NCBI RefSeq assembly: GCF_000340215.1
Contig: NW_006921551.1
Location: 1 to 64,000 of the forward strand
DNA length: 64,000 nt
Source of the DNA: Pseudocercospora fijiensis CIRAD86
Lineage: Eukaryota; Ascomycota; Dothideomycetes; Mycosphaerellales; Mycosphaerellaceae
Direction of reading: 5' to 3'
Of the stretch, positions 19,650 through 30,644 are shown in pieces. The notes beneath the pieces were generated by a model. It saw only the letters and a program-made list of their open reading frames with translations, did no database searches and was not told the DNA's origin. The position numbers and the translations under genes are program-made. The first letter of the stretch is position 1, and each line of letters begins with the position of its first letter.

Positions 19650-21250
19650 CGAGGCGTTATAATAACGCGAAGCGGAATATTAGGCGCGTTAGGAAGCGAC
19701 CCGCCTACGGCTCGAACGATTCCTAGCTAAGTAAGGAGTACTTAGGCTAGAAATATAGGCTTAAGAAGCTAAGCGAGAGAATACGTATCTTTGTACTCTT
19801 AGGGACGCCGGCGATATATAGGCTCCGAGTAGTAGAACCGCCGGTATAGGGCCTACGATAACCTCTTCCTAAGACGACGACGAGGATAAGGTAGAGTTAG
19901 CTAATAAGTCGATTTAGAGACCTAAATCTTAGAGGGCTAAATCCCTTCCTTATCGACTACCTTATTCTAGAAGCGTATTAAGGGTAGCTACTACGCCGAG
20001 TATAAGCTACGTAGTCGCTAGTCTTGCGGCTATTAAGCCTCGCCTAAAGGAACCTAAACCCTTTAAAGGCGATACGATTAAGGAATCGAGGCGATTCCTT
20101 CGAGAACTTTCTATTACCTTTATACTATTCGGAGCTACTTACTATACAGACGAAAGTAAGGTGCTTTATAGTATTATATATCTTATAGGCGATACGTAGG
20201 AGCGATAGTATAACGAAAACAGCCTCGAGGACCTATAGGATTATACCTACTAGGACTTTAAAACCTTCTATTAAGACTACGTCGGGAATCCTATAAACCG
20301 TATACTCGACGTAACCCTCGAGTATAAGGTAGCCTATTAGCGTAAGGGACAGTTAGTCTAAAGTTTTGCCCTTAAGCTCGTAGTACTCGAAGACTAACTT
20401 AGCGACTATAGCGAGGAGTATAGGATCCGCTATCTCCTCGTTAAACTCTAGCTAGCTATTTATAGCGCGATTATTAAATACTATACGGTACTAACGACGC
20501 GTTACGAACTCGTAGAGCTTGCGACGCGTATCGAGACCCCTAATAAGCCGTCTAGTAAACGTAAGGATCGTAACTACGATAAAACCGGGGGTAGTAAAGG
20601 TAAGAAGCGTCGATCTAATAGTTACGCTCGTAAGTTATAGCTAAATCGCGACCGTAGAGTAAGCGGGAAGTATACGAAGGGCGATAACTCGCAAGATAGG
20701 TATAATATTACTAAGGTCGAGTATTATAGCTATCGTTAGAAAGGCTATTATAAGAGTATATACCCGAATCGCTATCTCTAGAAAGATAATAACCCTATAG
20801 TATATAAGATAGTCGCTAACGCTAAAGAAAAGAAGAACTACTTAAGGACTAAGGGAAAAGATAAGGTATCTCCTAAGAGCTAGGGATAGGTACGGAAGCC
20901 TAATAAAGTAGCTTAGTAGTAGTAGTACCTACTAGGCGCGTACGAAGAGTAGTCGCAATATAAGAAGGGGAAGTTACTATCGAATACTTATTAGATAATA
21001 CTACTAATATTAATATAGTATTATAAGAATTCGTCTTACGATACTAGCCTTAGCGGACTATTAATACTATATTACCCAGTACCGACGGTTTCTAAGGAGA
21101 CCGAGGATACTACTACGGAGCGTATTATCTACGCTTACGGATCGCCGACTCTATAGGCTAAGAACGTATTACTACTAGGATGTTTTATATATTTAAGATG
21201 CCTCTCCCTAATATTATTCTTAGTAGGCCTTAGAGACGCGACTAAAAGGT
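19650..21250 (+). pseudogene. Gypsy E gag
   Basis: The plus-strand frame has an N-terminal Arg/Glu-rich region (about 19650-19800), then the Retrotrans_gag core: EPKPFKGDTIKESRRFLREL (about 20050-20110), GD-DTY-DFKTFY-DYVGNP (about 20240-20300) and FALKLVVLED. At 20722-20763 the nucleocapsid knuckle spacing C-x2-C-x4-H-x4-C is present, but all four ligand codons are TAT/TAC (Tyr), the expected products of TGT/TGC/CAT after RIP. A protease is probable around 21150-21400 but I cannot place its active site. Confidence 0.75.
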
Positions 21251-21429
21251 AGTCGTCGACAGTTCGATAGATATCTAGACTTATAGCCCCGAAGCCGTAG
21301 CGCGTACGATACGCGTATAAGAACTATAGGAATTCTAGAAGGATATACGTAACGCTCTATACGTATATACGATTAGCGTTCGCTAGCTCCGCGAAATCGC
21401 TAAAGCCCCCTTACTAGAAGAATTTAAAG

Positions 21430-24400
21430 ACTTTAAAGACGTCTTTACTATAATGCCTAAAGCGCGACGTAAGCTCCTTAAAGACGTAGAGTATACGATC
21501 GACCTTATCCTCGGAACGAAGCTACTATATAAACCTCTCTACTATTCGTTAGGGAGAGAGCTTAGCGACCTTTATAATTACCTAAGCTTAGCCTTAGATA
21601 ATAATTAGATCTAGCTTAGTATAAGCGAAGCGGGTACTCCGATTTTATTCGTACTAAAGAAGGATAGTAGCCTAAGACTCTATGTCGACTATAGGAGGCT
21701 AAACGAAATTACTATTTAAAATCGTTACCCCCTGCCTCTTATTAGCGAAACGCTTAATAGGCTTAAGGACGCCGAATAGTATACGTTCTTAGACTTATAG
21801 GATACGTATTATCGTATCTATATTAAGCGAGGCGACGAGTAGAAGACTACGTTCTATATACGGTATAGGCATTTCGAGTATAAGGTAATGCCTTTTAGGC
21901 TTACTAATGCTCCTACTACGTTCTAAGGATATATTAATAGGGCATTAGCTAGCCTTATTAATATTTACTATATCGTCTATCTAGACGATATTTTTATCTA
22001 TAGTAAAACGCGAGAGAACTACGTACGAGACGTACGCGCTATCCTTACGCGGCTTAGGAAGTTTGTATTATATACAAACCGTAAGAAATGTTCCTTCTAG
22101 AAGAAAGAAGTCGAATTCCTAGGGTTTATTATTAGTACCGAAAGCGTATTAATAGATTAGCATAGGGTAAACGCTATTAACGAATAGCCCCGCCTATTTA
22201 CGCTAAAGGAGGTTTAATCCTTCTTCGGATTCTATAACTTCTATCGGAGGTTTATCCCTAATTACTCCCGAATCGTTATACCCTTAAACGCCCTATTAAA
22301 AGGGGCCGTAAATAGCCGGAAGCTAGGTTAGGTCTAGTAGGGCGATAGCGAGGAGCAAGCGTTCCGCTAGCTAAAGAGTACCTTTAGCTCGGCTTTAATA
22401 TTACGATACTATAATCCTACGAAGCCCTTATATATCGAGACCGATACCTCTACGTTCGCTTTAGTAGGAATTATATTATAATAAAGTAAAGATAGGAACT
22501 AGTATTCCCTAGTATTCTAGTCGTAGAAAATAATCCCTACGGAGGTTAATTATAAGACCTACGACTAGGAGTTGCTAGCGGTTATCGAGTCCTTTAAGTA
22601 TTAGCGCCTATATCTCGATAGCGCGTAGTATACGATCCGCGTAGTAGTCGACTACGCTAATCTTAAGGGCTTTACAAAGATAAAGTAGCTTATTAGAAGG
22701 CAGGCAAGATAGGCAACCTTCCTTATACCTTTCGACTTTACGATTAAACATTAGGCTAGTAAACGAAATCTAGCCGATACGCCTTCGCGACGTAGCGACT
22801 ATAAGAGCGAGTCGTAGGCGGCGAGTAGCCTTCTTCCTATATTATAGTCGAAACTTACTCTATAGTCTAATCTACCTAAGGATATCGAGCCGATTATAAA
22901 TCGTATTACTATTATATATATAGCAATACGAGGCGCTAGCTTAGCGCTAGTAGAACGTAAGGACTTTATTAGTAGTCTCGTAAGAGTAGCGGCTACTATC
23001 GTCTATAATAATAGGCCCTACTACGCGACGCCTAATATCCTCTTTAGTTTTATCTATACCCTATAATAGTTAGAGTAAGCGAGCGGAAGAGGCTTATATA
23101 GGACAATCTTACCGTCGGGTAGTTCTAGCCTTTCGGGTAGTTCTAATCTCTCGACTAGTTATTCTCGTCGTAGCAACCTTATCTACTACGGCGATACGCT
23201 ATATATGCCTAAGAACTACGTATTACGAGCGTAACTAATATATATATACTACGACGACCCTTTAGCTAGATACTTTAGTATAGCTAAGACTATAGACCTA
23301 ATATACCGAAAGTACTTCTAGCCGAAGATAGCCGAGGACATTGCGGCCTATATCCGTACCTATAGAATTTATTAATAGTCGAAGGCGAAGCGCTATTACC
23401 TATACGGCAAGCTAGCTACTCTGCCTATACCGACCCGACCTTAGTAAGAATTAACGATAGACTTAATTATAGATCTCCCGCTAAGTAAGCTCGGTACCTA
23501 CGTCTATACTACGATCCTTATAATAGTCGACCGCTATACGAAGATAAGCCTTTTTGTCCCTACGACGAAGAAGTATATAGTAGTAGAACTCGCGGATATC
23601 CTTTTAAGGGAGGTAATTAGACGTTTTAGAGTACTATCGGGCATTATTAGCGATCGTAGATTGCTGTTTACTAGCTAGTTTTAGAGCGACGTCTGCTTCG
23701 AAGCGTATATAAAGCGTAGGCTTAGTATAGCCTTCTATCCTTAGACTAATAGGCAACCCGAACGTACGAATTAGACTCTCGAGTAATATCTACGATACTA
23801 TTACTCTAAGAACTAGAATAATTAGGCCGAACTATTACCTTAGGCTAAGTTTGCCTATAATAATAGCGTCTATCCTACGTTGCGTATAAACCTATTTAAG
23901 ATACTCTATAGCTTTAATCCTAATTTAATGCTAGGAGCAAATAAGCTACTAGCTCGGGACGAGCTAACTAAGGGAAAGGTACTAGTAGCTATTAACGCTA
24001 CGGAGCGACTACGGAAAGTATATAAAACGCTTACGGAACGCTAGTAGAAAGTAGTAGAATACTAGGCTAAGCAGTATAATACTTACTATACTACTAAGAC
24101 GTATAGTATAGGTAACCTAGTTTTGCTATTAACAAAGAATATTAGCTTAGATCTCTTAAAGAAGAAACTTAGCCCGAAGTATATACGACCTTTTTATATT
24201 ATTAACGCAGTCGGAGCGTAGGCGTACCGCGTAGTACTACTATCGAGTACGAAAATCTATAATGTTTTCTATGTTTCCCTCCTCGAGCCTTAGTATAGGC
24301 ATATAGGTAAGGAGTATAAGGTAAGTATACCTATCGCTAAAGGCAATAAGTAGTAAGCAGAAACAATCGTCGCTAAGAAAATAAAGAAGCGGAAGGTATA

Positions 24401-24500
24401 CTATCTTATTAAGTAGCGAGGATAGCCTAAAGAATATAATACTTAGGAGCTAGCTATTTATATTAAAGATTCTATAGCGGTAGACGAGTTCGAAGCTTAG
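21430..24500 (+). pseudogene. Gypsy E pol: RT, RNase H, integrase, chromodomain
   Basis: RT shows [16 protein letters not shown] (about 21674-21720), MPFRLTNAPTTF (about 21888) and the intact catalytic box YIVYLDDIFIYS (about 21968-22003). RNase H starts with YIETDTSTFALVG (about 22430). The integrase core has VDRYTKISLFVP (about 23530), GIISDR (about 23640) and AFYP*TNR*PERTN (about 23730). A C-terminal chromodomain KRKVYYLIK*RG*PKEYNT*E (about 24390-24450) places the element among chromoviruses, whose chromodomain is thought to steer integration to marked chromatin. Stops are mainly TAG from CAG and TGG. Confidence 0.88.
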
Positions 24501-24559
24501 GCGAAGCGTAAGCGTAGGTAGTAATTAAAACAAAAGAAACTAAGACTTAAGAAAGAATA

Positions 24560-25880
24560 GCAGATACGTGCTCGTTTCGCTACTAAAAAGGGCCCTTAGC
24601 CTAGTATATATAAAGGGTACGCTACGTAGGCGAGGCGACTATAGGCCGCCTATTCTACTCCTCCTCGGAAGACTCTTCTTCTACCTCGATACCTATAGTA
24701 GTATCGATAGCGGCGACGGCGTTAGCGCCGACGCGCTATACGAGGTTCTAGTATAGTTAGTATACGATACGAAAGCGAAGCGAGACTATAGAAAAAACTA
24801 TACCTAACGACCGATCTCGACTAATCCGGCTAAGTTAGTACCGATACTCTCTAGAGTATCTAAAAGGTTAACGTTCGTAAGCGCGGTGCCTACGGCGCCC
24901 TTATAGGCTAGGGCCTTGCCGCCTAGCGTTACCTTATTCTTATTAGTATAGAAGACGTCTAGGGTAGATAGGATAACTAACGACGAGGTTAGTATACGAA
25001 GCGTAAGCGGAGCGTATAAGAAACCTACGTACGATTAAGGCGTTTAGGTCGGCCTAAAGCGCTACTAAGGCCTCGTTAGACTCTACGTCCGAGTCGAACC
25101 TATCTAGATAATATAGGTTGCGCGTAGCGCGTACGCTACGAATACGCGATAGTAGCGAGACTAGTAAGCGGGCTATAATAGGTATATATAGGTAATAGCC
25201 GTAACGGTAGCGATCGTAGTTACGCTTAGTAGCGGGATCTATATTACCGCCTATATACAAAGCGACTAGGTTATCTAAGACGAGTTAGTTACGAAGCGTA
25301 TATACGTAAAAAGGGGCGAAAATATATACTATTAGCCGTAATATACCTAAAGCAACGAGTACAACCCTTAGTAACCTTTAGTAGGCGCTAGGTAGGCGTA
25401 TTAGATATCGATAGCGCGGCGCCTACGGCGCGCTTACTAGTAGCACGAGAAGGGGTAGCTATACTAGTAATGTTTTTAACGGATACTTAAAAAGAAAAAA
25501 TTCTTTAATAGATACTAGGGGGGCGCGAGATATAAGTAGGTAAGGCATAGGCGGATAGTATTAGGAGCGCTTAGGAAAAGAAGAAGTCTTTAAACGGACT
25601 TCGAGCGCTTTAAATACGTGCCTCGCTTTCGGCTAGCTTACGTTCTCGCGTCGTTAACCGCGTTCTTAGGAGTTTAGGCAGCCTCTAGCTAGCGCTAGAA
25701 GTAGCTACGCGTAAATCCGTAAAACAAATAGTAACTACGAGATTAATATAACGTGCCTAGCAACTATAGTATAGTAGAAGGCATATATAAGATACATATA
25801 CAAAGCGTAGAGTATAAGAATAGTAAGACTTACTATACTACTATATAGCTAGGATAGCTATACCGGGGGAAGGAGATAAT
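24560..25880 (-). other. Extra 1.3 kb between pol and 3' LTR of Gypsy E; possible antisense ORF
   Basis: After the chromodomain, the plus strand shows no convincing coding. On the minus strand, 25054-25260 is an uninterrupted 68-codon reading that begins MYIGGNIDPATKRNYDRYRY, notable in DNA this RIP-damaged, and openness extends to either side. No family is recognised. It may be a 3' untranslated region or an antisense accessory gene. Confidence 0.35.
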
Positions 25881-26177
25881 TATAAGAACCTAAGTAGGTA
25901 AAGTCTCCTATCCTGCCTTAGTAGATTATATAAGATAGTTATATAACGTTTTTACGTATATAGCATTATCGGTACGCTAGGGTAACGCTAGCCTAGCGTA
26001 TACGCGGATATACTCGGTAGACCGGAGATACTCGGTTACCGGTATACTAGGGCTATCGCGCCTAGTTAATAGTAGACACTCTACCCTATTCTAAAAAAGG
26101 CACGGTTTAGTTCTACTGTCTACTACTAAGATTAGTAGAGGGTGTTCTATACGTTGCTATATACCTATTTTCTTATA
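25881..26177 (+). repeat. 3' LTR of Gypsy E
   Basis: 297 bp, starting TATAAGAACC and ending TTTTCTTATA, followed by the AGTAG target copy at 26178-26182. Confidence 0.93.
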
Positions 26178-26182
26178 AGTAG

Positions 26183-26860
26183 TAATAAGAACTAGTAGGT
26201 ATCGAGGGAGGGTAAATCTATACGTAAATAGAGGTACCGCTAATTAAGGCGTAACCGACTATTTAATCCCGCGAGAATATATAAGAAATAGCGCTTTAAC
26301 CTTCTTAGTTATCTAGATACTAATATTAAGGGTAACTTCCGCTTTATAAGGCCTAAATTAATAGAGTTAGTAGACCTATTAGATATTAGTTTAATCGAAT
26401 TGCTAGATAGCCTTAAATTGCTATCTATAACGGTACTTTATATTGTCTATAAGCCGCTATCTAGTCTAGGCTTCTAGAAGGATATAGACGAGAAGTTTAG
26501 CTATTTAGCTACTATATTAAGTTATATATTTAATACGGTAGTATATAGCCTAGCGCTAAGGTAGAAGTCGTTCTTATTCTTTAATAGGAGGCGGGTTAGT
26601 AAGCAATATCTCCGGAGTCTAGCGGAGTCGCTCTATCTATTAGTTAGAGTATCTAGTATCTTCGGATATATCGATAGTACTATAAGGAAGATTACGAGAT
26701 CTAGCCGTAACTAGAGGGTATTCTATAATAGCTATAAGTACTTCTATAGCCTTAAGTTCTAAGGCATATAGCTACCGGATAGAATACTACTTACTAATAG
26801 CCCTTATCCCGGCTCTTACGGCGATAGTCGACTAGTACCGTTACGAGAACTTTTTTACCG
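26183..26860 (+). pseudogene. PIF/Harbinger-like DDE transposase, 3' part truncated
   Basis: The plus strand continues the locus interrupted by Gypsy E. It reads NFRFIRPKLIELVDLLDISL (about 26332-26395), TVLYIVYKPLSSLG, LSYIFNTVVYSLAL, SSIFGYIDSTIRKITR (about 26650-26700), RVFYNSYKYFYSLKF, LPDRILLTNSPYPGSYGDSR. This matches the DDE_Tnp_4/HARBI1-type pattern 'GxIDGTxxxI..., Y-GHKR-HALKFQ, G-xxx-DS'. The first Asp (IDST) and the Asp after PGSYG are visible. The final catalytic region is missing, because the sequence runs into GATC repeats near 26855. PIF/Harbinger-like is the best assignment. Confidence 0.75.
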
Positions 26861-26960
26861 ATCCTATCGATCCTATCGATTCTATCGATCCTAAGCGATC
26901 GCGAGCGATTATAAGGATCCTATCGGTCTTAGAAACTCGCGATCGATAGGATCGGTTAAC
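26850..26960. repeat. GATC-rich palindromic repeats, second array
   Basis: Tandem CGATCCTATCGAT and GATCGCGAGCGAT-type motifs similar to 10440-10572. They replace the expected 3' end of the DDE transposase. Confidence 0.6.
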
Positions 26961-26982
26961 CTTAATAATAAAAATTAATATG

Positions 26983-27166
26983 TTATTCTATACTATAAAT
27001 AGAACATTTTTAGCTAATATTACTAAGCCGTAAACCTTCTAAATAAAAAGATATTAAGGAAAGAAAAGAATTTTTTTAGTAGTTTTAACTTTATCTATCT
27101 TTTTATCTAGAATGCCTACGGCTTAGTAATATAAGACAAAAATGTTCTATTTATAGTATAGAATAA
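26983..27166. mobile_element. 184-bp foldback (MITE-like) element
   Basis: The arms are inverted complements over at least 23 bp at the tips (TTATTCTATACTATAAATAG inwards from 26983; its complement ends at 27166). Complementarity continues through ACTAAGCCGTA / TACGGCTTAGTAATAT and TCTAAATAAAAAGATA / TATCTTTTTATCTAGA, leaving a ~25-bp loop. Non-coding. The flanks do not show a clear target duplication. Confidence 0.65.
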
Positions 27167-27404
27167 GGAAAAAGTCTAGTTCTTATAAATTACCTATTTT
27201 CTAAAAGCTAAAATATAAAAATATAAAAAGAATACTTTTAGCTTTTTCTAGATCCTAGTATACTATTTTTAGAAATATAAAGTATAAAATCTCGTCTTAT
27301 CTAATAAAATAATATATATAGAAATTTTTAAATCTTTATATCTACTAGTTCTCTTATAATTTTAAAAAGAATCTATAAAAAACTTTTTAGTAATTATCTA
27401 GGAT
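27167..27404. other. AT-rich sequence, no gene
   Basis: A/T-rich with several short self-complementary stretches (CTAAAAGCTAAAATATAAA / TTTTAGCTTTTTCTAG). No ORF or known element. Confidence 0.35.
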
Positions 27405-27505
27405 CGATAGAATCGCTTAGGATCGATAGGATCGATAAGATCGATAGGATCGATAGGATCGCTTACGATCGCTTAGGATCGCTTAAGATCGCTTAGGATC
27501 GCTTA
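27405..27505. repeat. GATCG-type tandem repeats, third array
   Basis: About ten imperfect copies of a ~10-bp unit, GGATCGATAG or GGATCGCTTA. Confidence 0.75.
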
Positions 27506-27514
27506 ACTTATAAT

Positions 27515-27720
27515 TAAAAAAATATATAATATTCTATACTAAAAATAGAACATTTTTCTCTTATTCTACTAACCTATAAACCTTCTAGATAAAAAGATAT
27601 AAAGGAAAGAAAATCGCTTTTCTAGAACTTCTACTTCTAGTTTATCTTTTTTTCTAGTAGGTGTATAGCTTAGTAATATAGTAGAAAAGTACTCTTTGTT
27701 TCGTATATTTTTAGAAAAAA
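27515..27720. mobile_element. Second, degraded foldback element
   Basis: ATTCTATACTAAAAATAGAAC, ACCTTCTAGATAAAAAGATA and TATCTTTTTTTCTAG / GCTTAGTAATAT parallel the foldback at 26983-27166, but pairing between the arms is poorer, especially at the right tip. Confidence 0.45.
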
Positions 27721-28757
27721 AATATAAGATTTCTAGATTTTCTAATAAACTAAACCTAGAAAAAAGAAATAGGTAATATAATATTTTAGCTTTCTTTTAG
27801 TTATACTTTACTCTTTTTAGAAATATAAAAAATTAGACCCCGAAGTAGTTTAGGTTACGAACTATAAAACGTATATAGTTTAGTTTCTTAGCGGCAAACT
27901 AGCTCCCTAGTTCTAGGTTAGTTTTTCTAAACTATATGGATTCCTAGTTCGAACTAGAGACTATATCGGTTTTGTTATAAACATACTCTTATCCGACTGC
28001 CGGCTACTATTGCCGGCTACAATAGTAACTAGGTTATATTTAAGTCGCTCGCGGATGCCCTAACTATAGGTATTACCGTTAATAGGTCGCAATAGCGAGA
28101 GACTATACTAGTTTTGTTATAGGTGTACTCCTACCCGACGACTAGCTACTATTGCCGGCTTTTATTGTAACTAGATTATATTTACCCCGCCCGCGATTGC
28201 CTTAATAATAGCGATTGCCGTTACTAGGTCGTAGTTGCCGTTACTAGGGCGTAGTTACTATTACTAGGGCGTAGTTACCGTAGTTATAAAAGCTTATCTA
28301 GATAACGCTACGTAGGCGGTAACAATTAGGGCTTCGCGACATTCTTATACCTTTTATCTTCTTCCTCTTCTATACCTATAATAACTATCGACGCTACGCC
28401 CTCCCCCCTCTCCCTTTCCCCCCCTCCTCCTTAAAATAGTAAGACAAAAGCGCGCCGCGCGCTAAATAGAAGATAGTAAAGAACGCGAGTTTATTTTGCC
28501 TTAGTATCTAAAAAAAAGCGTAAGACTAGAGAGGAGTACTCTATAAATAAAAATTCTATATAAGATCGCGAGAGGAAGGACAATATAGACGAGGATAAAA
28601 GAGCTAAGGATAAGAGAAGGAAGGCGCGTAACGAGGCATTCTATCGATAGCTAGCGCCTATTAAAAAGAGCGAAGGTTAAAAGTAGAAGATAAGCTAAGA
28701 GAAGGCTTAAAGGAGGAAAGAATTGCGGCTAGTTTTCGAGGAGCAATTTCTACTAGC

Positions 28758-28849
28758 GTAAGTTAATATAGCTAGTAGCTATAGCCGGCATATATAGCCG
28801 GTAGCGTAGCCGGCATCCTTTCTCGAAATCGGTAACTAATACTATTTAG
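28758..28849 (+). other. Predicted intron with 13-bp repeats (hAT2)
   Basis: GTAAGT donor, three to four CCGGCATATATAG/CCGGTAGCGTAG-type units (28775-28815), GTAACTAAT branch and TATTTAG acceptor; 92 bp. Confidence 0.8.
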
Positions 28850-29330
28850 TCCTATTCCTACTATCTCTAACGATACGATCGATAATAACGGAGATATTTA
28901 GATAGCCGAGAGCAGTAATACTAGACTTTAGAATGCTACGTAAGAGCTTGTTACTACAAATAACGGGACTAAAAAAAGTAAGGAGATACTATACGTCGAT
29001 CTATTTATAGGCGTAGTCTTAGGGCCTAACGCTATAGACAATAAGGGCTAGGAGTAGATTAAGTATAGCGAAAGAGACAAGGCGCTAGTAAAGGTCTAAG
29101 GCATAACTCCTATTAATCTAGATAATTATCGTTAAAGCTACTACGAAAAGCTTACGAAGATTAGAATTAAGGCTAGTCGTCTTTATATCCTCGATATAGA
29201 GTAGAGATTTCTTTATAAGTATTAGAGGAACGCCTTTACGAGTATAAAGGAAAAATATCTTACGATTAATAATATAGAGGCTAGATATCTTAGAGCGGCG
29301 AAGGTATTACTCGAGGTAGAGGACGTAAAA

Positions 29331-29396
29331 GTAAGTGTTTTATAGCTAGTAGCTATAGCCGGTATTCGTAGCTAGTAGATACTAATAGTCGAATAG
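29331..29396 (+). other. Predicted intron with 13-bp repeats (hAT2)
   Basis: GTAAGT donor, AGCTATAGCCGG-type repeats, ATACTAATAG branch and GAATAG acceptor; 66 bp. Its hAT1 counterpart is near 8340-8400. Confidence 0.8.
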
Positions 29397-29949
29397 AAAG
29401 CGATTTCCGAGGGAAGAGTACCGTTACTATATAAAATCTTTACTCTAGTAGAGAGGGCTTATATCCGGAATCTAAGCTACTAATAGGATAGTTTCCCGTT
29501 AGATTTCTCTCGACCTCTATATAAGGTTCCTAGTAATTACCTACTTTAGTAATACGGCTTTATCTCGACTACTCCGTAGTCGCCTAACGAAGCTCGTTCG
29601 CTCTTTAAGGTCTTTACTAAGAAGCGGAGGGAGTTCGAGAAGTAGGATTAGTTAAAGGAGGTATTAGTTAGATATAGGTTTCGTAGTTAGACTCGGCCCG
29701 AGCATTTGCTTATCGAGTATCTTACGCTAAAGGAGGAAGGATTAAGACTAAAAACAAGCTCGATTGCTATAGTAGCTCTATTCCGTTAGTAGGAGAGAAC
29801 CGTCGTATAAAAGGGAAAAATTCGGTTAGCTAAGGTAGCTAAGAAAAAAATTAGGTATTTAGGGTAGCTAGGGTAGCTAGGAAACAAAAAAAGGTAGCTA
29901 TATACTTACTACCTAGCTATTCCTAACTATACGATACTGTAAAAGAAAG

Positions 29950-30644
29950 GGTGTTTCCCTATAACTACTAGTATATATCTACTACTCTTAACCTCTCCGT
30001 ATAAAACTTTAAAATATAACGAACGATATTATATATATATTAGGCGCTATACTAGGAAGAGTAACTACGAGACGATAGGCGAGATAGTCTAGTATACGAA
30101 CTAGATCGTAACGACGTCGAGACGAGGCTATATACTTACCTTCGAGCCTATCGAGTACTAGACGACGATTAAGGCTAGATTTATCCTCTTCGTAACCTAG
30201 TAGTAGGATTTCGTTATAGGGTACTACCGTCCGGTCCTTACCTTTATAGAGTCTAAGAAGAAGGTTATTCGAAGGGATACGAACATTAAGTATTAACCCG
30301 GATATCTTCGAAAAGGCTAGCTAGGCGTATCTTTAGAACCCCGACTATACCGAGCAGTTTAATTAATAGATCTATAAGATATAGTTCCCTTTTTACTTAC
30401 GTTTAAGGGAGTATAAACTACGGAAGGACTCGATACGATAGGGTAGTAAGGATCGAATAGATATATCCTAGAAATTTTTTACGGAGGGGGCATTATACCG
30501 TAATACGAGTTCGTATCTAAAAGGTTAACTAGTAATTATCTATAAATTCTATAGTTCGATCTTAAAATACCTAAAGCTAAGGGATAGGAATTTATCGCCT
30601 ACTAACTATCTCCGTTCTAAACAGTATCGGGAATCTTAAGGGGA
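29950..30644 (+). pseudogene. hAT transposase, N-terminal part (hAT2)
   Basis: YNERYYIYIRRYTRKSNYE (about 30008-30065), then RRGYILTFEPIEY-TTIKAR, LFVT***DFVIGYYRPVLTF and FDLKIPKAKG-EFIAY-LSPF (about 30560-30620). The reading is cut at 30644 by the array and continues at 61883 with the next exon residues, as in hAT1. This segment probably carries the N-terminal DNA-binding region, but I see no clear BED finger. Confidence 0.6.

Larger units (their letters stand above)
19224..26177 (+). mobile_element. Gypsy E: complete chromovirus LTR retrotransposon (6,954 bp)
   Basis: It has two 297-bp LTRs (19224-19520 and 25881-26177) and a 5-bp target duplication AGTAG (19219-19223 and 26178-26182). 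LTR ends are TA...TA, i.e. TG...CA after RIP. Internally it encodes gag with a CCHC knuckle, RT, RNase H, integrase and chromodomain on the plus strand. RIP has introduced dozens of stops. It is inserted into the DDE-transposase locus. Confidence 0.93.
28440..29900 (+). pseudogene. Uncharacterised coding region upstream of hAT transposase, hAT2 copy
   Basis: Exon 1 (to 28757) is basic: SKKKRKTREEYSINK, DKRAKDKRRKARNEAFY, RRKELRLVFEE. After intron 28758-28849, exon 2 has VDLFIGVVLGPNAIDNKG (about 28985-29040), KYSERDKALVKV*GITPINL and RFLYKY*RNAFTSIKEKYL. After intron 29331-29396 come AISEGRVPLLYKIFTLVERA, FPLDFSRPLYKVPSNYLL and RPEHLLIEYLTLKEEGLRL (about 29700-29755). The two introns have clean fungal signals, so this was a real spliced gene. 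It may be continuous with the transposase. Function unknown. Confidence 0.55.
27834..30644 (+). mobile_element. hAT2, right part (inverted relative to the left part)
   Basis: It is the reverse complement of hAT1 9861 to about 7065: TIR TAGACCCCGAAGTAGTTTAG at 27834, the G-tract region (as C-tracts at 28400-28435), the uncharacterised coding region and the start of the transposase. It stops at 30644, where the array begins; the homology resumes at 61883. The preceding octamer TAAAAAAT (27826-27833) is the exact complement of the octamer before the left part. Confidence 0.85.
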
